DNA of 64,000 nt from UBA5239 sp040394635 (GCA_040394635.1 JBEBRW010000003.1:1-64000); one strand, 5' to 3'; counted from the first letter of the stretch, positions 44,744 to 52,865 are shown. Numbers and translations: made by a program. Notes: generated by a model not told the origin, from the letters alone.

Positions 44744-45469
44744 TTAATTGGCCCAGCCGAGCACGCGGCCGGATGTGTTTATTGGGTTCCAGTGGTTGAT
44801 ATCAAGCAATTCTGTCGTTGACAAGCCCTGTACATGCCCGTCCGCCATCACTGAATTGGCCTTATTCTGATGCCTGACGAAAGAAGGGTTCCACTTCACC
44901 GTGATATATCCGGGATAAACGCTGCCATAGGCCAGGGTGTGACCGGTATCACTGTTTCCGGGAATCGTCTTTCTGTTGACGACGTCACCGATCAATATCA
45001 GACGGCTGTCGTTATTCCATTTGCTGATCTCTGAGCGCCCGTGCGGCGGTGCAAATGAGTGATTGGGCCAGGTCGGATTCATGCCAACGGTACAGAAATT
45101 CAACCCATAACTGCTGTTGTTCCCAGCAAGGAAATCGGTATGGTTTGCATCCCCTTTTTCCATTGGCACTGCAGCGGATGCGCATTGAACCACCTGATAA
45201 GAAGATAAATATTTCAGGTCGAGCAGCAATTCCGGCCACGGATAGCCACCTGCATAAGCATTCTGAGCGCCCGGATACGATTCATTGTTTTCATCGGCAT
45301 ACATATGAAACGCCATGCCGATCTGCTTCAAATTAGATATGCATTTGGTACTGCGCCCCTTCTCGCGGGCTCTGTTCAACGCCGGCAGCAGCATCGCCGC
45401 CAGAATGGCAATAATTGCGATCACGACAAGGAGCTCAATAAGTGTGAAACTTTGTCTGCGGATATTCAT
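44744..45469 (-). CDS. Pseudopilin-like protein (copy 4)
   Basis: This 241-residue protein has the leader MNIRRQS, then FTLIELLVVIAIIAILAA and LPALNRAREKGRS. Ser and not Gly precedes the mature Phe. The C-terminal motif is H-QNKANSVMA-DG. GAGG is 8 bases before the ATG at 45469. An ATG two codons earlier sits too close to it. It starts the minus-strand operon pseudopilin-DUF4874/4832-nucleoside hydrolase, divergent from the AraC-type regulator. Confidence 0.88.
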   Translation of the reverse strand: MNIRRQSFTLIELLVVIAIIAILAAMLLPALNRAREKGRSTKCISNLKQIGMAFHMYADENNESYPGAQNAYAGGYPWPELLLDLKYLSSYQVVQCASAAVPMEKGDANHTDFLAGNNSSYGLNFCTVGMNPTWPNHSFAPPHGRSEISKWNNDSRLILIGDVVNRKTIPGNSDTGHTLAYGSVYPGYITVKWNPSFVRHQNKANSVMADGHVQGLSTTELLDINHWNPINTSGRVLGWAN

Positions 45470-45492
45470 ATCCATTTCCTCTGTTTGTTTAT

Positions 45493-45499
45493 TCCGGTT
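45493..45499. promoter_or_regulatory. Putative AraC-type operator box upstream of pseudopilin 4
   Basis: TCCGGTT, within a 9-bp ATTCCGGTT (45491-45499), is repeated exactly at 45610-45618 beside the regulator's promoter. This copy lies in the leader of the pseudopilin transcript. Confidence 0.4.
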
Positions 45500-45513
45500 T
45501 GTTCCTATATTCG

Positions 45514-45541
45514 AATATACTGTTTTTCCCGGATTATGCAA
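45514..45541 (-). promoter_or_regulatory. Promoter of the pseudopilin 4 operon
   Basis: On the minus strand TTGCAT (45536-45541), 16 bases and TATATT (45514-45519) form a plausible promoter. The -10 box overlaps a perfect 14-bp palindrome, TATATTCGAATATA (45506-45519). Confidence 0.55.
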
Positions 45542-45594
45542 TAGCATTTTTACTGGATAATTTCATAATAAAACAGCACAAATCAACTTTCCGT

Positions 45595-45623
45595 TTGCTT
45601 TTCCGCAGGATTCCGGTTATAAT
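45595..45623 (+). promoter_or_regulatory. Promoter of the araC-type regulator gene
   Basis: TTGCTT at 45595-45600, a 17-base spacer and a perfect TATAAT at 45618-45623 are followed by the regulator ATG 27 bases later. Confidence 0.65.
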
Positions 45624-45637
45624 AATAACAAACCGGA
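45612..45637. promoter_or_regulatory. Inverted repeat operator over the regulator's -10 box
   Basis: TCCGGTT (45612-45618) and its inverse AACCGGA (45631-45637) flank a 12-base AT-rich spacer that includes most of the -10 box. The left arm is the same box found at 45493-45499, so one regulator could control both divergent promoters. Confidence 0.5.
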
Positions 45638-45649
45638 GCGACTAAGACG

Positions 45650-46429
45650 ATGAGCGACAATCTTTTGCCGATTTTCTCGCAGGCGGCGTTTTTCGCCGAT
45701 ACCAAGGATGTCGGATTCCATTCGCACCCGGGAACCGAGCTTTTGCTGGTGGTTTCCGGCAGCTGCGAAATAGCAATAAAAAACAAGGTATACCTCTGCC
45801 ATCCCGGCAATCTCCTGATCGTTCCGCCCGAGGTGGAACACAATCAGCACAACCTGGGCATGGTGGAAAACTTCTTCTTCGTTTTTCACGCCGAACCGAT
45901 GATGTTCGACTCATCACTGCGGCTGATCGAGCTGGGCGACGACCCGTGGATCGAACCCCTGGTCCGCGAAATCTGCCGCATGAGCAAGGCCACCTGCTAT
46001 GAACTCTGCGATGGCCTGATTTACTCGCTGCTGAAGGCCATTGTCCGCCGCGAACAACGGATCGAGGGCCTGCGCGAGATGCACCCCGCCCTCGTCAAAG
46101 CCATTTTCCTGATCGAAAAAGATTTCGCCCGCCAGATCTCCATGGACGAAGTCGCCCATGCCGCCGGCGTCAGCAAAAGTTACCTGCGGACACTTTTCAT
46201 CGCCCAATTCGGTTACTCACCGCAGCAGTACCTGCAAAACTTCCGCATGGCCCGTGCCCGCGAAGCCCTGCGCAACCGTTATCTGACCGTGGAAGAAGTC
46301 GCCGCCGAATGCGGCTACGAAGACCCCAATTACTTTACCCGTCTATTCCGCAAGGTCCATCAATGCACCCCCGGAGCCTTCCGCAAAGTGATCAAAGAGC
46401 GCCCGCGCGACACCTTTATCCGCTGCTGA
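45650..46429 (+). CDS. AraC-family transcriptional regulator
   Basis: This 259-residue protein has an N-terminal cupin sensor (FHSHPGTELLLVVSG, then CHPGNLLIVPPEVEH) and a C-terminal double helix-turn-helix. The HTH part reads ISMDEVAHAAGVSKSYLRTLF, then LTVEEVAAECGYEDPNYFTRLFRK (partial quotes). These regulators usually activate sugar-use genes. It is divergent from the pseudopilin 4 operon, sharing a 180-base control region with matching TCCGGTT boxes. It is the last chromosomal-type gene before the integrated element. Confidence 0.93.
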   Translation: MSDNLLPIFSQAAFFADTKDVGFHSHPGTELLLVVSGSCEIAIKNKVYLCHPGNLLIVPPEVEHNQHNLGMVENFFFVFHAEPMMFDSSLRLIELGDDPWIEPLVREICRMSKATCYELCDGLIYSLLKAIVRREQRIEGLREMHPALVKAIFLIEKDFARQISMDEVAHAAGVSKSYLRTLFIAQFGYSPQQYLQNFRMARAREALRNRYLTVEEVAAECGYEDPNYFTRLFRKVHQCTPGAFRKVIKERPRDTFIRC

Positions 46430-46482
46430 GGCAACAAGGAAATCCGGATACGTCTCACTGTAAATTCGGCTGGAATAAGAGC

Positions 46483-46506
46483 AAAGAAATGGTCGGGGTG
46501 AGAGGA
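46483..46506. repeat. Left direct repeat (attL): tRNA-Pro 3' end copy
   Basis: This 24-bp sequence is identical to 54443-54466. On the minus strand it contains nucleotides 61-76 of tRNA-Pro including an encoded CCA, plus 7-8 bases of 3' flank. The integrase gene starts 113 bases away, the usual arrangement for tRNA-targeting tyrosine recombinases. Confidence 0.8.
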
Positions 46507-46618
46507 ATTTCGACTAGTTATTACTTAATCAATTTATTTTCATATAGTTACAGAAACGCAATTTTCACCAGTTTTTCCCCGGTGTGTGACTTGCTTCGTG
46601 ACACGGCGAGGTCAAAAA

Positions 46619-48337
46619 ATGGATGTGTCGGTAGCTCATTTAGTCACCCGAAACGGAAAATTTCAGTTCCGTTATCGCCTCCCTGCCAACTTTTTGCCGG
46701 GAAAAATCCGTGAGATAAGAATCTCCCTGCGAACCAACGACTTGAAAACGGCGGTAGTCTGCTGTAAGTTAGCCTCTGAAAAAGTAAAATCGTTGATCGA
46801 TTCAGGAGCTATGAAGATGGTAGACATTGAAGTAATTCGCCGCGAACTTGTAGATTTCATCAAAGAAAGTCTCGAATCACAGGCGCGGCTTATCGCCGAA
46901 AAAGGGCCGATATGTCCAGAGTCGCGGCGGGAGGCCAGAAAAGACATGTTGAAGTTCAGCAACTACTTGGAGAACGCGATTAATAATAGCGATTTCAGCG
47001 CGGCAACAGCTATGCTTTCAACACAAAAATATCTTCAAGATATCCCTCATGATTCTGTTGATTTTAATATGGTGGCAATGGAATATCTTTCTGCTCAACT
47101 TTATCTTGCCAGAGTTCGGAGTGAATACTGGGAGGGGAAGCGTTTTTCGCTTCGTTTCAGTGAGCAGGATTATAATGAAGTCATGAGCGGCCGTTACCGT
47201 ACAGCGGCAGAAATTATGCAAGCAGAGAAAATTCATCCTGTAGGTGAATTGATTCAAGAGTATCTGAATTCCCCCCATCCGACATGGAGACCCAAAACCG
47301 AGGCCGATGTCAGGAGTACCTTGGACCTGTTCTTGCAATTCATGTCGCCAAACACGGATATTAAGGCAATACATCATAGAAACCTGTTGTCATTTCGTAA
47401 TGATGTTTTGATGAAAATCCCGGCCAGACGTGCGGTTTTCCCTGAACTCCGTAATCTGTCGCTTTCTGAGTTGACGAAAGATCATGGCAAGCCGCTCTTG
47501 GCGCTTCAATCGGTTAATCATAACTGCGTACGACTGGGGGGATTTTTTAAATGGTGCTACGACCATGAGTATATTGATCGTAACCCGGCAACAAAACTTC
47601 TGATAAAGCTGGAAGGCAGGGTAAGCAACGAACGGAAGCCCTATGATCCTGATGATTTGAAACTCATTTTGCTCAATATTCGGGAAGACAAGTTGAGCGC
47701 ATGGAAACCGCATAAGTATTGGATTCCTTTGATTTCCCTGTTCTCCGGTTTGAGGCAAGCGGAGATATGCCAGCTTTACCCGGACAATATCGTCAACATC
47801 CAAGGGATTCCCTGCTTCGATATCAAAGAAAGTAAAGAGCGCAAGGCCAACTTGAAAAATGCAAACGCAACAAGAATTGTTCCGATTCATCCGGTTCTTC
47901 AAAAACTTGGCCTGTTGGACTTCGTATTGGGACGAGCGCGGGCAAGGCGAGGTAGGAAGGTGGAAGATGGCCGACTTTGGAACACGTTGCACTATTCGCC
48001 AAAAGAAGGTTACTCCCATTCTTTTGAAAAATCCTATGGCCTGTTCAATAAAAAGTTCATCACCACGGATGGGAAGAAGGTATTTCATAGCATACGCCAT
48101 AGCTTCGCCAATAATTTAAAACAGCGGAAGGTTCAAGAAAGTATCGTTGCTGAAATACTGGGCCATTCCATACCGGGAATGAGTTTCGGCAGGTATGGCA
48201 AGGCATTCGAGCCTAAAGTTCTTAAGGAAGCCTTGGATGAACTGGATTATGGATTCAATCCTTTTGAGATACTGGGGAAGCGAGAACTTCCGGCAGAGAG
48301 GATTCAACGGCAGATTGAGCAGTTGCCGAAGGTGTAG
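46619..48337 (+). CDS. Tyrosine-recombinase integrase of element A
   Basis: This 572-residue site-specific recombinase has an N-terminal DUF6538-like start (VSVAHLVTRNGKFQFRYRLP) and a SAM-like core-binding domain at about 220-310. The catalytic domain has Arg in FSGLRQAEICQL (about residue 379), His-x-x-Arg in HSIRHSFANNL (about 490), GHSIPGM and the nucleophile Tyr in FGRYGK (about 526). It is long for the family because of the N-terminal ~200 residues. The ATG at 46619 with GAGG upstream is preferred over a GTG at 46586. It sits next to attL and should catalyse integration at tRNA-Pro. Confidence 0.92.
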   Translation: MDVSVAHLVTRNGKFQFRYRLPANFLPGKIREIRISLRTNDLKTAVVCCKLASEKVKSLIDSGAMKMVDIEVIRRELVDFIKESLESQARLIAEKGPICPESRREARKDMLKFSNYLENAINNSDFSAATAMLSTQKYLQDIPHDSVDFNMVAMEYLSAQLYLARVRSEYWEGKRFSLRFSEQDYNEVMSGRYRTAAEIMQAEKIHPVGELIQEYLNSPHPTWRPKTEADVRSTLDLFLQFMSPNTDIKAIHHRNLLSFRNDVLMKIPARRAVFPELRNLSLSELTKDHGKPLLALQSVNHNCVRLGGFFKWCYDHEYIDRNPATKLLIKLEGRVSNERKPYDPDDLKLILLNIREDKLSAWKPHKYWIPLISLFSGLRQAEICQLYPDNIVNIQGIPCFDIKESKERKANLKNANATRIVPIHPVLQKLGLLDFVLGRARARRGRKVEDGRLWNTLHYSPKEGYSHSFEKSYGLFNKKFITTDGKKVFHSIRHSFANNLKQRKVQESIVAEILGHSIPGMSFGRYGKAFEPKVLKEALDELDYGFNPFEILGKRELPAERIQRQIEQLPKV

Positions 48338-48556
48338 CGGAAGCGCCCATAGCGGCGCTGCCGCGCCGCTTGGAGTATCTGCTTGGTATCAGGGAAAGGA
48401 CAACTTCGGCTTGAAAAAATGGGGATTTATGCTATAGTAAAGGTCAATCGGCGATATATGTTGTATCGTCAATTGTTTGTAGAATAGAGCAGTGTCAGGC
48501 GAGATTTGATCGCCGCCCGCCCCACCTGGAGCATTTTCTCTTTATTCTCTTGGCTT

Positions 48557-48571
48557 AGGCACATTGTGCCT
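48557..48571. promoter_or_regulatory. Palindromic operator-like site
   Basis: AGGCACA-T-TGTGCCT is a perfect 7-bp inverted repeat about 20 bases before the start of the next small gene. Its position between promoter region and ribosome-binding site suits a repressor site. The 48338-48556 stretch has no other visible feature. Confidence 0.4.
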
Positions 48572-48590
48572 TTACGCGAGAGGAATGAAG

Positions 48591-48866
48591 ATGAAAACAA
48601 CAACTCAAGCTCCAACCGAATCCCAGCCCAAGTACATGTCCGACAGAATCTTTATCAAGCAGTTGCTTGCACTGATTCCCGGCTATCGTGTCGGCAAGCT
48701 GGAACTAATCAGCGGCAGACTCAACAAAAGCAATCAACTGTTGCTTCTGAAAAGAATCGACGAGATCAAGCGGCAGGAGTGTCTTGACCCACTTCGGGAA
48801 ATGATTATGGAAGATACTCGCCGCCTTGAGGAAAAACAGCGGCGGGCAGAGGAGGTGGAAGCATGA
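48591..48866 (+). CDS. Small helical protein upstream of the polymerase-like gene
   Basis: This 91-residue, charged, helical protein has a middle segment (ALIPGYRVGKLELISGRL) reminiscent of a helix-turn-helix and ends in a Glu/Arg coiled-coil tail. No family was recognised. GAGAGGA is 7 bases before the ATG at 48591. Its stop overlaps the start of the polymerase-like gene by 4 bases, so it is translationally coupled and may be an accessory or DNA-binding subunit (inference). Confidence 0.6.
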   Translation: MKTTTQAPTESQPKYMSDRIFIKQLLALIPGYRVGKLELISGRLNKSNQLLLLKRIDEIKRQECLDPLREMIMEDTRRLEEKQRRAEEVEA

Positions 48867-50311
48867 ACCTACAAGATACTATTCTGTTCAATGCTCAGCG
48901 CTGGAAAGAACATTCGGAGCTACAAAAGATTTTTGAACCGCTCTGGGCCGAAATCCCCAAAGAGGGCCGTCCTAAAACGATAGAGGATTTGAAGTGGCAC
49001 TTGGAGCAGTTTCTATGCAATCTATACATCTCGCACTACTACGAGAAGATGCTTGCCACGGCGTTTAAGACGCAGTCTTTTTCTCCGGGGAAGCGGTATC
49101 ACAGCCTTGGATTCAAAGCAATTCCATTTGTCAAAGTTTTCAAGTTTCTTGAAAGCAAGGGTATTCTTGTTCGCTGTCGGGGGAAGATGCCATATTCTCC
49201 ACGTTGTGAAATCAATCCAGTAACAATGGAAATGACTTATTATCCCTTGTATGAAAAAGGCCGTTTGAGCCGTATTTGGCCTTCGGATACGTTGCGGCGG
49301 GAATTTGATTTGTTACCCGACTGTCTGCCGGAGGGGGCAATCGAAACCATCGTAGTGAGGGAAAAACTAGGTACGGATAAGCTTGATATTCCCTTCGTTG
49401 AAAGTTCATTTACCAGAGGGTTGCGGCTTGAGCTGGAAAAAATTAACGGCGTTTTTTTTCGTCACTACTTTAGATTTAACCTCAACACTCCGAGCTCAGA
49501 AACTAGTAATCCCTACTATGATAATCTTAACAGAGACTATGATATTCATTATAACGATTATGACTATACCTACTCCGGTATTAATCCATCACGGGAAATA
49601 ATTCAAAAAAATCTGCGTTTTTTGCCTCAAATTCATGCAATATTTTCTAATGCTAGTTTTGGACAGGGAGGTCGTCTTTATTCGGCTAATCAGGATGGTA
49701 TCGGCAACTGGTTATCGATGCCGTTTGCACAGCGCCAGACGATTCAGATTGACGGCAGACCAACGGTGGAGCTGGATTACAAAGCGTTTCATATCGCCCT
49801 GTTGTACGCCCTGCAAGGCAGACAGTTGGTGGGTGATCCGTATGATGCTGTCGCGTCAAGGGAAATGCGTCCCGTTATCAAGAAACTGCTGTTGACCGTC
49901 ATTAACGCCGATTCTGAAAAAGCGGCGGCAAAATCGATGAAAAGACAATGGCGTAAGTTAATGGCAAAAGAGTATGTCGATGAAAAAGAATTGGCGTTCT
50001 TAAATGCCGTTGACAGGTACGAGGCAAATAACCTGAAATACTGGCAGGAGTGGATTGATGCTTTACGCGCCGCGCATTCCCATATCGCACATTGCTTTTG
50101 CTCCGGGGCCGGGCTGATGTTGCAACGGTTGGACTCCGAAATCATGAGAAATATTCTCTTGACGATGGCGGAGCGTGATATACCTTGCCTTCCAGTACAT
50201 GACAGCGCAGTTGTCGCGGCGAACCATGAATCAATCTTGATGGACGTAATGAGTGAAGAATACAGCCGTAAGTTCGATTATAGATTCCAGTGTATCGTCG
50301 AAAAGAAGTAA
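48863..50311 (+). CDS. Divergent palm-fold polymerase-like protein (family A DNA polymerase/phage RNA polymerase type motifs)
   Basis: This 482-residue protein's C-terminal half carries three motifs in the order and spacing of family A DNA polymerases and single-subunit RNA polymerases. Motif A is VELDYKAFHIALLYALQG (Asp305). A motif B-like helix is REMRPVIKKLLLTVINAD (Arg336, Lys340/341, Asn348). Motif C is PCLPVHDSAVV (His446-Asp447). The N-terminal 260 residues are not recognised and include an Asp/Tyr-rich stretch (about 218-238). No exonuclease motifs are visible. The motif set and mobile-element context suggest a replication or priming enzyme, but polymerase activity is inference. It is coupled to the upstream small gene. 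Confidence 0.6.
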   Translation: MNLQDTILFNAQRWKEHSELQKIFEPLWAEIPKEGRPKTIEDLKWHLEQFLCNLYISHYYEKMLATAFKTQSFSPGKRYHSLGFKAIPFVKVFKFLESKGILVRCRGKMPYSPRCEINPVTMEMTYYPLYEKGRLSRIWPSDTLRREFDLLPDCLPEGAIETIVVREKLGTDKLDIPFVESSFTRGLRLELEKINGVFFRHYFRFNLNTPSSETSNPYYDNLNRDYDIHYNDYDYTYSGINPSREIIQKNLRFLPQIHAIFSNASFGQGGRLYSANQDGIGNWLSMPFAQRQTIQIDGRPTVELDYKAFHIALLYALQGRQLVGDPYDAVASREMRPVIKKLLLTVINADSEKAAAKSMKRQWRKLMAKEYVDEKELAFLNAVDRYEANNLKYWQEWIDALRAAHSHIAHCFCSGAGLMLQRLDSEIMRNILLTMAERDIPCLPVHDSAVVAANHESILMDVMSEEYSRKFDYRFQCIVEKK

Positions 50312-50436
50312 GGAAAATACCTGAATCGGCGAAAAAGAATCAAATAGTATGAGAAAACCGGGTAAAAACAGCTATATCCTGTTAAAATAAGCACAAAATC
50401 GGATAAAAGCAGTTATGATGATCGTTCGATACCGAT

Positions 50437-50456
50437 AAAAAACGACTTCGTTTTTT
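50437..50456. terminator. Bidirectional hairpin terminator after the polymerase-like gene
   Basis: AAAAAACGA and TCGTTTTTT form a perfect 9-bp inverted repeat with a 2-base centre, giving a T-run on either strand. It lies 126 bases after the polymerase-like stop codon. Confidence 0.5.
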
Positions 50457-50890
50457 GCTCGATGGTTGTCGGTGATTGCTTCGGTGATTGGCTCCGACAA
50501 AACATGGGGATAGCTTAAAAGAATGTCAAGCCTTATTTGTAACTGTTATTTGATTTTTCATCAAAATAATCGTACATTAGGGAGAGTTGAACCAACAAAG
50601 GAGTTTTCAACGACAATATAGATTTTGAATTATAATTATTGATAAGTCATTCCGACTTTCAGCAGACGACTATGCCAAAACCGCCAGTTTTAAGTACAAG
50701 ACCGTCGCTGAAGGAATTTCCCTACCTTTTTGGAGGGGAAGCTTTCCTTCGTTGCGTCTTGTACAGGCTCTGGCGGGCCGTGGCTAGTGTAACCGGGATA
50801 GTGGACCCTCCTCTTTTTTGTCCCGATTCTTCGTTCTGCCGTAAGATTGTTGAATTATCACAGTATAAGATAGAAACGGAGGACGAAAAA
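50457..50890. other. Gap before the nuclease lipoprotein gene
   Basis: This AT-rich first part is followed by a more GC-balanced stretch from about 50660 that stays open in the nuclease frame. It has no ribosome-binding site or family match, so I do not call it coding. It probably holds the promoter of the nuclease and zinc-ribbon genes. No other feature is seen. Confidence 0.4.
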
Positions 50891-51334
50891 ATGAAATATC
50901 TGCTATTATTGGGACTGCTACTTATCTGCGGTTGCTCAACCGTGACGGAACCTGCCGCAACAGCGCCGGAAACCACTGAGGGCAAAATTGTCCAAAAGTA
51001 CGCCGACGTGACTGTTTCCCGACTTTTGCGTATTATCGATGGTGATACTTTCGCTTGTGACATCGATACCCACTCACCCATCGCCGGTAAGAATATCTCT
51101 ATTCGTCTCCGTGGAATCGACACGCCCGAACTTCGAGATAAAGACCCGGAGCTACGCAAATTTGCCTATGAGGAGAAGGAACGCCTGGAGCGATTGTTGA
51201 CCAGCGCTAAGGTGATTGAGCTCCGCAATATCGCCCGTGGTAAATATTTTCGAATCGTTGCCGATGTCTATATTGACGGTGAAGATATTCATCCGAAACT
51301 AAACCAGCAATATGTAACGTATGAAGCACAATAA
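50891..51334 (+). CDS. Thermonuclease (SNase)-like lipoprotein
   Basis: This 147-residue protein begins MKYLLLLGLLLICGC, a lipoprotein signal with Cys15 as the lipid-attachment residue, so it is anchored outside the inner membrane. The rest is a staphylococcal-nuclease fold: VSRLLRIIDGDTFACDID with the calcium-binding Asp, then IRLRGIDTPE with the catalytic Arg and Glu, and a later GKYFRIVADVYIDG. It is short at the C-terminus compared with full SNase domains. GGAGG is 8 bases before the ATG. An exported nuclease on a mobile element could degrade incoming DNA or scavenge nucleotides; this is speculative. Confidence 0.85.
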   Translation: MKYLLLLGLLLICGCSTVTEPAATAPETTEGKIVQKYADVTVSRLLRIIDGDTFACDIDTHSPIAGKNISIRLRGIDTPELRDKDPELRKFAYEEKERLERLLTSAKVIELRNIARGKYFRIVADVYIDGEDIHPKLNQQYVTYEAQ

Positions 51335-51381
51335 AAATGGCCTCTTTCTATTTTAAACGCAGTTCATATAGGAGAAAATTT

Positions 51382-51864
51382 ATGACTTGCCCTGATTGCA
51401 AAACAAGCGTACAAAGCGATATGAAGTATTGCCCCGTATGCGGAAGTGTTCTCATTCATTGTATACCTGTAAGTTCAGCACCTCCCTCCGGGATATGTTT
51501 GAAGTGGTTCGACTCTTTTATGAGAAACGGCAAGATGATGAACTATGCTTGGGAAGAGAAAAATAAACTGCTATTGCTGATTCCTATCCTTATTGGGCTG
51601 TTTGTTATATCCCTTAGATTTTCCCTGTTTTTCTTTATAGCGCGCTTGGGGGTTTCATTAAGATGTTTTCATTTACTGTCACCTTTTTTTGACTTGATTC
51701 CCACGTTATTTTTCGTCTACTCCGTATGCTATGGAGTAAAAAAATATCATGAGAATAACGAAAAAGGATTTCGGATTGCCATATTCTTTCTTATCTTGAT
51801 TGTGTTGGCGGGTATGCTGTCGAGCCTGCTAATTGCTTTCAGCCCCTACAGCTACTATTCATAA
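51382..51864 (+). CDS. Zinc-ribbon membrane protein
   Basis: This 160-residue protein opens with a zinc ribbon (MTCPDCKTSV, then KYCPVCGSVL, two CxxC knuckles), followed by about three membrane segments (residues 65-155). AGGAG is about 9 bases before the ATG at 51382. No further family was recognised. It is one of three related zinc-ribbon membrane proteins in the accessory region. Function unknown. Confidence 0.75.
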   Translation: MTCPDCKTSVQSDMKYCPVCGSVLIHCIPVSSAPPSGICLKWFDSFMRNGKMMNYAWEEKNKLLLLIPILIGLFVISLRFSLFFFIARLGVSLRCFHLLSPFFDLIPTLFFVYSVCYGVKKYHENNEKGFRIAIFFLILIVLAGMLSSLLIAFSPYSYYS

Positions 51865-51902
51865 TCCCCAGATAAAAATAAGTTTAAAAAGGAATACCCG
51901 AC

Positions 51903-52577
51903 ATGAAAACAGTATGTCCCAACTGCCATCAAAAGTATGATATCACTTCTGAACACCTTCACGCCGAAACAACGTGCGAGAAATGTCACCAAAACTTTAT
52001 CATAGAACCGGCAATATTCTGCACTGAATGTGGAGTATCCAATTCCGAGAAAGATGAAAGTTGCTTCCGATGCGGGCAACCACTCACATCTGCCACAAGA
52101 ACTGAAAGACCGCCAGCAGAACCACCGGGATTCCGGCGAATGTCTTTACGAGAAAACCGGTCCATCGATTGTACTGCGGGTCCATCAATAGAAACAGAGC
52201 CTCAAAAAATGGAATTGGCAATCTGTTCATTGTGTGAAGGCAAAGTATCACCATTGGCAAGTTCCTGCCCTCATTGCGGACATCCCAAGCCATTGGAAGT
52301 GAATCCGGGTATGGGAATCGTCATGACAATTATCATGTTGGTTATATTCAGTGTTTTGATTGCGTGTTGGATTGTTATTTCAAATCCAAGCTCTCGCACT
52401 GAAAGTGTAATCACCGGAATATTTCTGGGACTCATTGCCGGTATTGTTTATGCCTGCATATGGTTGACTTATGTAGGTTCGGTTCTTCGGCGAAATGAAA
52501 TCTGTAAAATGATTTTGCTGACAATTCTACCCGGTATTGGGATAATTGTTTGCTCGTTCTTTCCCTCGAAATCTTGA
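51903..52577 (+). CDS. Multi-zinc-ribbon membrane protein
   Basis: This 224-residue protein has four zinc knuckle pairs: VCPNCHQKYD with CEKCHQNF (an MJ0042-like ribbon), FCTECGVSN with CFRCGQPL, and later CSLCEGKV with CPHCGHPK. Three membrane segments follow at about 140-220. The N-terminal ribbon closely resembles that of the protein at 62311-63411 on the neighbouring element (MKTxCPNCxQKY), so the two are paralogues. Function unknown; such proteins may sense or recruit partners at the membrane. Confidence 0.78.
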   Translation: MKTVCPNCHQKYDITSEHLHAETTCEKCHQNFIIEPAIFCTECGVSNSEKDESCFRCGQPLTSATRTERPPAEPPGFRRMSLRENRSIDCTAGPSIETEPQKMELAICSLCEGKVSPLASSCPHCGHPKPLEVNPGMGIVMTIIMLVIFSVLIACWIVISNPSSRTESVITGIFLGLIAGIVYACIWLTYVGSVLRRNEICKMILLTILPGIGIIVCSFFPSKS

Positions 52578-52607
52578 AACACTCCAACAGTAAAGGAAAT
52601 GAAATCC

Positions 52608-52835
52608 ATGAAAACAATCGTTCTGATCACAGTAGTCGGCAGTCTTGGATTATTTAGTGGTGTAACTTATGTCCAAAGTGATTTTAAGGTAATGACCATT
52701 TCTAACTCAGATTCAAAAAAGGTTCAGATTCGTTGCTCTATGTGTGACGGGACCGGTTTCACTGCGAATGGCAAAGGGGAAAAAGGGAAAGGCAAATTCT
52801 CTTGTGTACGTTGCAAGGGCACCGGAAAAATCTAA
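52608..52835 (+). CDS. Small exported/anchored protein with DnaJ-type CxxCxGxG motifs
   Basis: This 75-residue protein has an N-terminal hydrophobic segment (MKTIVLITVVGSLGLFSGV) and two Cys motifs, CSMCDGTGF and CVRCKGTGKI, typical of the DnaJ central zinc finger. The ATG at 52608 has AAGGA about 10 bases upstream. The ATG at 52599 is too close to it. No J domain is present. It may bind zinc or unfolded protein; function unknown. Confidence 0.65.
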   Translation: MKTIVLITVVGSLGLFSGVTYVQSDFKVMTISNSDSKKVQIRCSMCDGTGFTANGKGEKGKGKFSCVRCKGTGKI

Positions 52836-52865
52836 TCGCTAAATCGTTCACTTTTTCTCTGAACT

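Noticed and set aside
50639..50890. N-terminal extension of the nuclease protein
   Set aside because: The lipoprotein signal and well-spaced GGAGG place the start at 50891; the extension has no homology that I recognise.
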